A stretch of DNA of 9,557 nt from positions 1-9,557 of the forward strand of contig JANQOH010000193.1 in assembly GCA_028289725.1 (NCBI GenBank), given 5' to 3'. The position numbers and the translations under genes are program-made. The first letter of the stretch is position 1. Each line of letters begins with the position of its first letter. Source of the DNA: Alphaproteobacteria bacterium. Lineage in GTDB: Bacteria; Pseudomonadota; Alphaproteobacteria; UBA7887. This document shows positions 1-5,061 of this stretch, in pieces. Under the pieces are notes generated by a model, which saw nothing but the letters and a program-made list of their open reading frames with translations, did not search any database and was not told where the DNA came from.

Positions 1-970
1 TCCTGACTGGGACAATGCCTATCGTCCGGGCGACAACCTGTGGACCGACAGCACGATCGCTGTGAACGCCACGACTGGCGAGTTCCTCTGGGGCTTCCAG
101 CACACGCCGAACGACCCGTACGATTATGACTCGATTGCGGAAAACACGTTTGTTGATACCGTGATCAATGGTCAGTTCGTGCGCTCGACCCTGCACGCCA
201 ACCGGAACGGTTTTGCCTACGCGCTTGACCGGACCAATGGCGAATTCGTTTGGGGCACCCAGTTCGTTAAGAAGCTGAACTGGACGGATGGCCTTGACGA
301 AAACGGTCGTCCGGCTTCCTACGATCCGAACTCTGACGTTCAGCACTACAACGAAGGTACCGCTGCCTATCGCGGCGACGAGACCGAAGTTGGCAAGCGC
401 TCCGAGATCGAAGGCATTTCTTGCCCGGCTCACACCGGCGGCAAGAACTGGCCTCCGACCGCTTACAGCCCGCACACCGGCCTGTACTACATTCCGGTTA
501 TCGAGAGCTGCAACAAGGCGTTCGCCGCTGTCGCTCCGAAGAACTTTGACCCGTCGACGCGTCAATGGTTCCTGGGTGGCGCGCCGTACTTCACGTTCGA
601 CGATCCGCGCTCCGGCCGTATCACCGGTAGCGTGACGGCGATTGACGTGTCGACCGGCGTCGTGGTGCGCAAGTGGGAGACCGAGTTCCCGATGCTGGGC
701 GGCATTCTTGCTACGGCCGGCGGCCTGGTCTTCACCGGTACCGCGGATGGTGCGGTGGTCGCGCTTGACGACACGACCCTCGAAGAGCTGTGGCGCTTCG
801 AAACCGGTTCGGCGATCAATGCGCCGCCAATGACCTACGAAGCCGATGGCAAGCAGTATATTGCCATCCTCGTCGGTCTCGGCGGTGCTTGGCCGCAGTG
901 GTTCACCGACTCAACGCCTGAGTTGAAATCCGCTGTGCCGAGCAACATGCTCTACGTGTTCGAACTCTAG
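1..970 (+). CDS. PQQ-dependent alcohol dehydrogenase (methanol/ethanol family), C-terminal part, lanthanide type
   Basis: The gene is cut by the left edge; 322 codons remain in frame from position 2. This family oxidises alcohols in the periplasm with pyrroloquinoline quinone and passes electrons to a cytochrome c. The visible part holds the last blades of the eight-bladed propeller, with tryptophan-docking repeats such as ATTGEFLWG, LDRTNGEFVWG and LEELWRF. The active-site stretch TPNDPYDYD lies at 107-130. By the known MxaF/ExaA/XoxF spacing, the Asp at 122-124 is the catalytic base, and the Arg of HANRNG (203-205) is its conserved partner 27 residues on. The residue two after the catalytic Asp is also Asp (128-130). 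XoxF and ExaF/PedH enzymes have Asp there, whereas calcium MxaF has Ala and ExaA has Ser, so a lanthanide cofactor is inferred. Other family marks are HTGGKNW and GGILATAGGLVFTGTADG. XoxF and ExaF subtypes cannot be separated without the N-terminal half. Confidence 0.93.
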   Translation, partial: PDWDNAYRPGDNLWTDSTIAVNATTGEFLWGFQHTPNDPYDYDSIAENTFVDTVINGQFVRSTLHANRNGFAYALDRTNGEFVWGTQFVKKLNWTDGLDENGRPASYDPNSDVQHYNEGTAAYRGDETEVGKRSEIEGISCPAHTGGKNWPPTAYSPHTGLYYIPVIESCNKAFAAVAPKNFDPSTRQWFLGGAPYFTFDDPRSGRITGSVTAIDVSTGVVVRKWETEFPMLGGILATAGGLVFTGTADGAVVALDDTTLEELWRFETGSAINAPPMTYEADGKQYIAILVGLGGAWPQWFTDSTPELKSAVPSNMLYVFEL

Positions 971-986
971 AACATCGGCACGGGTG

Positions 987-1020
987 AGGGCCGGCGCCTC
1001 GGCGCCGGCCCTTGCTTATT
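987..1020 (+). terminator. Rho-independent terminator after the PQQ dehydrogenase
   Basis: A perfect 11-bp GC-rich inverted repeat (GGGCCGGCGCC, 988-998, and GGCGCCGGCCC, 1001-1011), extended by one A-T pair, closes on a very short loop. The T-rich run TTGCTTATTTGTTT follows. It starts 17 nt after the stop codon. It should largely separate the dehydrogenase transcript from the cytochrome gene, so the latter probably has its own promoter or depends on readthrough. Confidence 0.9.
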
Positions 1021-1140
1021 TGTTTCACGAAATGACTGTTCGGCCTGCTCTAGCTGGGTGACACCTCAATCCGGCTATTGACCTCGACGGCGAAGCGCCT
1101 CACATAGGCCTGACTTGACCTATGGATCGGATTTCACGCA

Positions 1141-1602
1141 ATGCATGAATTTGTCAATAAAGGACGGAGCCTCGGCGGTGTTGCGGCCGCGATGATCATT
1201 GGTCTAGCGGCGTTTACAGCGCCGTCAGCGCCAGTGTTGGCCCAGGACGAGAAGCCGCGCCGATCGGGGCCGCCGCCGATTGTCTATGATGAATTTCCGA
1301 ATAAGTGCGCGCGCTGCCATAAGGCGGATGGGCGCGGCGGTCCGGCCTATGGCGGTTTCGCCGCGGATTTGCGTGGCACGCTGCTCGATTTCGATGGTCT
1401 GGTCTACGTCATCACCGTCGGCATCCGCGATCGCGGCATGCCCGAGTTCAAGACCACCATGTCCAAACGCGAAATCGCGGGTGTCGCGACCTACATCGTC
1501 GAAAAGATTGTCGGCGTCTATTACGACGAGGATGGCAATCGGATCACCGCCGAAGAGGCTGCTCAATTAGAAGGCGTCGGGCGGGCGGTGTCCCAGGACT
1601 AG
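1141..1602 (+). CDS. Periplasmic c-type cytochrome, likely electron acceptor of the PQQ dehydrogenase
   Basis: This is a 153-residue single-heme cytochrome c. An N-terminal signal peptide (basic start, hydrophobic residues 13-30) ends in PVLA before QDE, giving cleavage near residue 34. The heme-binding motif CARCH is at residues 56-60. The probable distal ligand is Met100 in RGMPEF, followed by the usual C-terminal helix (KREIAGVATYIVEKI). Size and position just downstream of a quinoprotein dehydrogenase match the XoxG/ExaB-type cytochromes that accept electrons from these enzymes; the partnership is inferred. An acidic tail of about 30 residues (YYDEDGNRITAEEAAQLEG) follows the heme domain. 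The ATG at 1141 was kept because the next in-frame Met (codon 18) would remove the basic n-region. The ribosome binding site is weak. The gene converges on the 1641-2069 gene with only 38 nt between. Confidence 0.9.
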   Translation: MHEFVNKGRSLGGVAAAMIIGLAAFTAPSAPVLAQDEKPRRSGPPPIVYDEFPNKCARCHKADGRGGPAYGGFAADLRGTLLDFDGLVYVITVGIRDRGMPEFKTTMSKREIAGVATYIVEKIVGVYYDEDGNRITAEEAAQLEGVGRAVSQD

Positions 1603-1640
1603 TGGGATCCGATTTGCGCAGGAACTGACGCGGCTCTTTC

Positions 1641-2069
1641 TTAGTTCTCTATCTCCGCACGCCGCGCCGCATCAAGTTCTTCCTGCGTCATGATCGCTTC
1701 CAGGCGGCGTTTCCACGGCACAAGGTAGTCTTCACCTTCAGCCAAGGCCTTGGTGATCCAACCGTGGGCCTCGACTTTATCGTGGTGTTCCCCCTGGCCC
1801 GCCTGAAGGTGGATCATCTTGAATAGCATTCTGCCGCCGAGGAAGCCGGCTTCCCGGGCCTTTGCCGCCCACATATAGGCTTCGCTGTAATCCCCGGTCT
1901 CGCGCGCGACGTCATAGGACTCGCGGCCAATTAGGTACATGGCATGAGGGTCGCCATTCTCGGCTTTACAGAGATTGCCCTCAGGGCCGCGCGCGCAGTC
2001 TTCCATGGCGGCATAAGACGGGCCGGCGACAAGAAGGGCGAGAGCGATTAAGGGAGCCGCGACTTTCAT
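1641..2069 (-). CDS. Exported Sel1-like repeat protein
   Basis: The protein has 142 residues. The start chosen is ATG at 2069 because AGGA at 2080-2077 lies 7 nt upstream. Earlier in-frame starts (up to 2135) add a 22-residue stretch without signal-peptide character, and the ATG at 2075 is too close to the ribosome binding site. Residues 1-20 form a clean Sec signal (MKVAAPLIALALLVAGPSYA, cleaved before AMED). Residues about 36-75 fit one Sel1-type repeat (NGDPHAMYLIG then DYSEAYMWAAKAREAG). A weaker second copy covers about 77-112 and ends ITKALAEG. Sel1 repeats are helix-turn-helix scaffolds for protein contacts, so no catalytic role is expected. The mature part has two Cys (25 and 34), which may form a disulfide. 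It is the last gene of a minus-strand group headed by the SoxYZ-like gene, with a 162-nt gap upstream, so it may have its own promoter. Confidence 0.75.
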   Translation of the reverse strand: MKVAAPLIALALLVAGPSYAAMEDCARGPEGNLCKAENGDPHAMYLIGRESYDVARETGDYSEAYMWAAKAREAGFLGGRMLFKMIHLQAGQGEHHDKVEAHGWITKALAEGEDYLVPWKRRLEAIMTQEELDAARRAEIEN

Positions 2070-2231
2070 TATCATGTCCTTTTGACTGTGAGCCCACTCT
2101 GCGGGGCGCGTATTCCTTTTATGGGTAGCGGGCAATGGACTTTCAAACCGCCACCATGAGATTTCAGGCGGTCAAAGCACAAACGACGCTAAACCTCTAT
2201 CAATAGATGATATATCCAGCGTCTATGCGGC

Positions 2232-2675
2232 CTACGAGTCGCGACAGGGAGCGCTCAGTTCGATGGCTTCGATGAAGGCCAACGCAGCCGTTTCACGCAT
2301 CAGAGCGGGCCGACGCCCGACCCATGTCACAAACGTCGCCGACAATTCGTGCAAATCCTCCGGGATCGTCACGCATTGCCAACGCGGCTTATCTTCTACG
2401 GCGAACTGGCCCGCGCGGATCATTTCCGCAATGGCGCCAACCACCGCCTGACATTGGACGATCAGCATCGAGCGATACATCTGTTCGCCGACGACTTCGT
2501 TGAAGCCTTCGACATCCTGACCACAAGCAAATTTCAAATCCGCGCCGGTCTGCACGGCGTCTATTGGGCCATCCGGCGGCGATCCGGCCGCGGTAAGGCC
2601 AGGGCTGGCGCCCAGGCTCACGAAAAGCCCGACGACGGCGGCTGCCACAACAAAATTCCGGACCCAATTGATCAT
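2232..2675 (-). CDS. Exported Rap1a/Tai-like four-cysteine protein
   Basis: The protein has 147 residues. The ATG at 2675 is preceded by GGGAG at 2690-2686, 10 nt upstream. Residues 1-30 are a signal peptide (INWVRN then a long hydrophobic stretch, cleavage near LTA-A). The mature part has four Cys (51, 75, 101, 144), suggesting two disulfides. Cys51 is followed by Cys75 within VQCQAVVGAI. The end matches the layout of Rap1a/Tai immunity-type small periplasmic proteins: CVTIPEDLHELSATFVTWV, then a helix ending SAPC. Known Rap1a proteins neutralise type VI secretion effectors, but many relatives sit away from such systems and have no known role. No effector gene is visible here, so an accessory role in the quinoprotein group is as likely. 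It lies 117 nt downstream of the SoxYZ-like gene on the same strand. Confidence 0.7.
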   Translation of the reverse strand: MINWVRNFVVAAAVVGLFVSLGASPGLTAAGSPPDGPIDAVQTGADLKFACGQDVEGFNEVVGEQMYRSMLIVQCQAVVGAIAEMIRAGQFAVEDKPRWQCVTIPEDLHELSATFVTWVGRRPALMRETAALAFIEAIELSAPCRDS

Positions 2676-2792
2676 GGCGACGAAACTCCCATCTTTGCGC
2701 GCCTCGCTATCGGCGCATGTCTATACTTGGGGGCGTTCTAACACCGGTCCGGCATTTCGCCAAACCCCTGTCGAACAAGGGCGGATTGCCGT

Positions 2793-3593
2793 TTATATGG
2801 CGCCATCCGCAGAGCGGTCCGACGCCTCGTTTGCATCGAACAAAAGGCCCTTGGTGTCCGAGGCCGTGACACGGACACTCTGCAGACTGTCGGGCAGATC
2901 GAAGTAGAAATTCGGGTCGCTGGCGAGGGCGGCCGAGGTCACGAGATCGGCGATGGGGCCTGCGTCGTCGGCGATCGTTACGGTATCGAGATAATAGGCG
3001 GGGATAATCTCACCGTCGTCATCCGGCGCGAGACCCGTATCCATTGGATGGGTGATACCGACTTTCAGCCGCGTGACGTCATGGGGCCGTCGGAAGCGTT
3101 TCATGGCAATCGCGCCGAGCGGATTGTCCGCAACACCGGTACCACCCGCGGCCGTGCAGCCGCCCGGGTTCATGACTTCGACGCGGACACTGGCGACGTG
3201 CCAGACGCCGTCGGCATCGCGCGCCGCCGCGCGGACCGGCGTGGTCTGTTCCAAACGGATATTGAGCCCGACCGAACGGATCGCCCGACGCGGTGTAATC
3301 CGAGCGGCGGTTTGAATCGGATTATTCTCCGCGATTACAACAACTTCTTCGACCGGTTGAACGCGATCGCTCAATTCGACGACCACCGGCACACTGAATG
3401 CGTCTTCGACGGTGCGGGGAACGATCAAGCGGACTTGAGAGTCATATTTGATTGGACCATCGCCCAGAAACTCGGTCTGCATGTCCGCCCAAAGGTCCGA
3501 CTGCATCGGGTCGTAATCACCGGATTGAGCGGTATTCGCTGCCATCGCGAGCGCCACGATTCCACCGGCAAAGGCCAAAATTAGTCGGATCAT
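2793..3593 (-). CDS. Quinoprotein dehydrogenase-associated fused SoxYZ-like carrier
   Basis: The protein has 266 residues. The start chosen is ATG at 3593, with GGAG about 10 nt upstream and an immediate signal peptide (residues 1-23, MIRLILAFAGG to AANTAQSG). An upstream in-frame ATG at 3662 would add 23 basic residues before it. Residues about 30-145 are SoxY-like and end in NPGGCTAAGG with Cys146, matching the SoxY carrier arm GGCGG. Residues about 165-250 are SoxZ-like: THPMDTGL at 181-188, GEIIPAYYLDTV, DPNFYFDLPDS and the closing VTASDTKG. In Sox sulfur oxidation SoxY and SoxZ are separate chains and the SoxY Cys carries the substrate. A fused form is a recognised companion of PQQ dehydrogenase clusters, where its cargo is not settled. 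No SoxA, SoxX, SoxB or SoxCD gene is visible nearby, so ordinary thiosulfate oxidation is not indicated. Confidence 0.87.
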   Translation of the reverse strand: MIRLILAFAGGIVALAMAANTAQSGDYDPMQSDLWADMQTEFLGDGPIKYDSQVRLIVPRTVEDAFSVPVVVELSDRVQPVEEVVVIAENNPIQTAARITPRRAIRSVGLNIRLEQTTPVRAAARDADGVWHVASVRVEVMNPGGCTAAGGTGVADNPLGAIAMKRFRRPHDVTRLKVGITHPMDTGLAPDDDGEIIPAYYLDTVTIADDAGPIADLVTSAALASDPNFYFDLPDSLQSVRVTASDTKGLLFDANEASDRSADGAI

Positions 3594-3624
3594 TTGAGCG
3601 TTACTCCGCTTTTTGCGTTGTTGC

Positions 3625-3645
3625 GACACCCTATCAGATGGTGTC
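3625..3645. promoter_or_regulatory. Inverted repeat in the divergent SoxYZ-like/VOC promoter region
   Basis: GACACC (3625-3630) and GGTGTC (3640-3645) form perfect 6-bp arms around a 9-nt spacer. The site lies 32-52 nt upstream of the SoxYZ-like start and 124 nt before the VOC start, within the 175-nt divergent intergenic region. It could be an operator for one or both genes. It does not match the GTGA-N5-TCAC palindrome found elsewhere in the window. Arms this short may arise by chance. Confidence 0.3.
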
Positions 3646-3768
3646 TTTCGAAACGAATCCACGAGTATTCCTCGAAACGCTCGCGATCTCCCTCGATCGC
3701 TTGCCCGGACCTCGGCTCAATGGCAGGGTCTCGCGACGTTCTAACACAGATGCCGGGAGCCCTAGGGG

Positions 3769-4191
3769 ATGGGAAGCAATCTGATCGCATTTGACCACAT
3801 TCACATTATTAGTGCGGACCCTGAGGCGGCGGCGCACTGGTACGTCGAGATCTTGGACGGTGCGATTACGGACCGGTACGAACTGCGCGGCGCGCCGCAA
3901 ATCGGCGTGAAATTCGAGGGCGCGACGCTCTTGATACGCGGACGGCGGCCGGGCGAAGACCCTCGTACGACGTCCGACCTCCGTTCGTTCGGCAATTTTG
4001 CCAGCCACGACCAGTGGGGTACGGACCATTTCGGATTTCGTGTGTCCGGTGATTTCAATGCCTATTGCGAGCGCATTCGGGAGAAGGGCGCGACGTTTTC
4101 CGTCGAACCGCACGAGTTCCTGCCTGATTTCCACATCGCGTACCTCGCCGCACCGGATGGTGTCACGGTGGAGCTGGTCGAAGCCAAGTAG
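3769..4191 (+). CDS. VOC-superfamily (glyoxalase-fold) protein
   Basis: The protein has 140 residues and no signal peptide, so it is cytoplasmic. The ATG at 3769 follows GGGAG (3755-3759) with a 9-nt gap. Two beta-alpha-beta-beta-beta modules are visible. The first begins FDHIHIISADPEAAAHWYVEILDG (residues 8-31), the second TDHFGFRVSGDFNAYCERIREKGA (85-108). Likely metal ligands are His10, His87 and Glu135 (VTVELVEAK). The His87-Glu135 spacing of 48 equals the His74-Glu122 spacing of E. coli glyoxalase I; the fourth ligand is not clear. The superfamily includes glyoxalases, extradiol dioxygenases, isomerases and resistance proteins, and this sequence does not pick one. In a cluster producing aldehydes or aromatic intermediates, a detoxification or isomerase role is plausible but inferred. 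The gene is divergent from the SoxYZ-like gene and convergent with the small minus-strand genes at 4260-4594. Confidence 0.82.
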   Translation: MGSNLIAFDHIHIISADPEAAAHWYVEILDGAITDRYELRGAPQIGVKFEGATLLIRGRRPGEDPRTTSDLRSFGNFASHDQWGTDHFGFRVSGDFNAYCERIREKGATFSVEPHEFLPDFHIAYLAAPDGVTVELVEAK

Positions 4192-4207
4192 AACAAGGCG
4201 AATGGGC

Positions 4208-4260
4208 GCACGTGCCGGCGCGCGGGGGAGCCTAGACCGAGGGGAGGCGACGGCACGTGC
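4208..4260. repeat. 10-bp inverted repeat with 33-nt spacer between converging genes
   Basis: GCACGTGCCG (4208-4217) is repeated exactly as its reverse complement CGGCACGTGC (4251-4260). Each arm contains the self-palindrome GCACGTGC. The element fills the gap between the VOC stop (4191) and the end of the possible 58-residue minus-strand gene, overlapping the stop codon of the latter by one base. It may act as a bidirectional transcription end or mRNA-stabilising stem, although no T-run follows on either strand. Alternatively it is a pair of protein-binding sites. Confidence 0.5.
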
Positions 4261-4436
4261 TAATGATCGCCGTGGGCGGCGTCCACGCGCGGCGTGTCGG
4301 CGGACGAATACGCCGAATGATCGGTCTCCTCCATGGCGCGTACGCTCACCGTCATCGACGCGATGATGAGCAGGCTAACAAGCGGTTGCCATACGGCTGT
4401 CGTGGGGCGGCCCTTATCGCGGACACGCGCCGGCAA
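4260..4436 (-). CDS. Possible 58-residue exported protein (TTG start)
   Basis: Reading down from TTG at 4436 gives a basic n-region (PARVRDKGRPTT), a hydrophobic core (WQPLVSLLIIASMTV) and a c-region SVRA before MEETDH. This is a convincing Sec signal of about 34 residues followed by a short acidic, His-containing tail (DHSAYSSADTPRVDAAHGDH). The frame begins 8 nt after the stop of the 49-residue membrane protein gene, so translation could be coupled. Against it: the start is a TTG with no clear ribosome binding site, there is no ATG before the core, and the mature peptide would be only about 24 residues. No family is recognised. Rated below the other genes for these reasons. Confidence 0.4.
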   Translation of the reverse strand: MPARVRDKGRPTTAVWQPLVSLLIIASMTVSVRAMEETDHSAYSSADTPRVDAAHGDH

Positions 4437-4444
4437 AGAGCGTG

Positions 4445-4594
4445 CTAGAACGCAAAATACATGGCGGCCGCAATGGCCAGGCCACCCCAGACAAGCGTAT
4501 TCATGAACGTCCTTAGAATTTGACAATGATCGCTGGCCTCCGGCAGCCCAGCGAGACCGCAAACGAAATTACCGGGGGCGAGAAACAAACGCAT
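4445..4594 (-). CDS. Small single-span membrane protein (49 residues, alternative 19-residue form)
   Basis: ATG at 4594 is preceded by GGGAG (4607-4603) with an 8-nt gap. It opens a 49-residue frame beginning MRLFLAPGNFVCGLAGLPEA and ending in the hydrophobic segment MNTLVWGGLAIAAAMYFAF (residues 31-49). A second ATG at 4504, in frame, has its own AAGGA about 5 nt upstream and would yield only that 19-residue segment. The longer form is preferred because its layout (an APGNFVC head, then SDHCQILRTFMNTLVWG, then one membrane helix) looks like a genuine small inner-membrane protein; I cannot name a family with certainty. It lies downstream of the three-cysteine protein gene, with one of the GTGA-N5-TCAC palindromes (4660-4672) about 65 nt upstream, so it is probably under the local regulator. 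Confidence 0.6.
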   Translation of the reverse strand: MRLFLAPGNFVCGLAGLPEASDHCQILRTFMNTLVWGGLAIAAAMYFAF

Positions 4595-4631
4595 GGCACG
4601 CTCTCCCTGAATTTTGTGAGCACTGCCTCAG

Positions 4632-4672
4632 ACCATACATCACCAAGCGGCATGGGTCGGTGACTTAGTCAC
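4632..4672 (-). promoter_or_regulatory. Predicted Crp/Fnr-type operator and promoter for the 49-residue gene
   Basis: The 13-bp perfect palindrome GTGACTTAGTCAC (4660-4672) lies between the stop of the 110-residue gene (4702) and the ATG at 4594. Its 17-bp context GTCGGTGACTTAGTCAC (4656-4672) recurs exactly at 6435-6451. On the minus strand a TATGGT hexamer (4637-4632) could be a -10 box. That would place transcription start near 4625 and the palindrome centre near -41, the position used in class II activation by Crp/Fnr proteins. Promoter geometry is inferred. Confidence 0.6.
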
Positions 4673-4701
4673 GCGGCGACACGTTTTCGCTTTCACCGCG
4701 G

Positions 4702-5034
4702 TCAAAAAGTGATGCTGTCTCCCGCAGATACGCCGAGAAACTCGGTGCGCTTAACCTGGGAGCAGCCGCTTCCGTAGCTGGCCCGCAGCGCACCGACGCC
4801 GTCGGCGTTCGCGCATATCTCAATCTCGCGAATTTCGCCGGCCTCAAGCTGATCCCGAAGCAGCACATTGCCGCCGCAAACCTTGTCGGCGAGTTCGATA
4901 CTGAGCTTGAAGTCGCGGTCGTTCACCACATTGACCGAAATCCGTTCGACGGCTTGTACCGGTGCGGACAAGCTGGCGACGATCAGGACCGCCGCGCAGC
5001 TAGCCAGCAATCCTTGGAGTGATTTGGTCATCAT
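4702..5034 (-). CDS. Small periplasmic protein with three mature cysteines, function unknown
   Basis: From ATG at 5034 the protein has 110 residues. An adjacent ATG at 5031 and a GTG at 5046 are alternatives, and no strong ribosome binding site separates them. Residues 1-28 are a signal peptide (MTKSLQGLLASCAAVLIVA, cleaved after SLSAPVQA). The mature part of about 82 residues looks all-beta (RISVNVVNDRDFKLSIELAD, then LEAGEIREIEICA, ending GVSAGDSITF). It contains Cys53, Cys74 and Cys91, leaving one Cys unpaired if a disulfide forms. The shape suggests a small beta-sandwich. No family is recognised. It starts 27 nt after the beta-propeller gene ends, on the same strand, so the two almost certainly share a transcript and possibly a function. 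Confidence 0.72.
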   Translation of the reverse strand: MMTKSLQGLLASCAAVLIVASLSAPVQAVERISVNVVNDRDFKLSIELADKVCGGNVLLRDQLEAGEIREIEICANADGVGALRASYGSGCSQVKRTEFLGVSAGDSITF

Positions 5035-5061
5035 CTTGTCTTGCACACTATCTCGGGGCCG

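Noticed and set aside
2147..2172. ACCGCC/GGCGGT stem between the Rap1a-like and Sel1-like genes as a terminator
   Set aside because: It has only 6-bp arms with a 14-nt loop and a poor T-tract on the minus strand, so it is too weak to call.
2875..2889. GTGACACGGACAC and, at 4708-4720, GTGATGCTGTCTC as further operators
   Set aside because: Both are inside coding sequence with a mismatch in one arm and a spacer unlike the three intergenic sites.
3048..3584. 178-codon plus-strand open frame over the SoxYZ-like gene
   Set aside because: It is antisense to a recognisable SoxYZ-like protein, with Arg/Asp-rich low-complexity composition and no ribosome binding site.
2734..3747. Repeated 11-mer CGTTCTAACAC at 2734-2744 and 3737-3747
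   Set aside because: Several 11-bp matches are expected by chance in a 9.5-kb sequence, and the two copies have different positions relative to genes.
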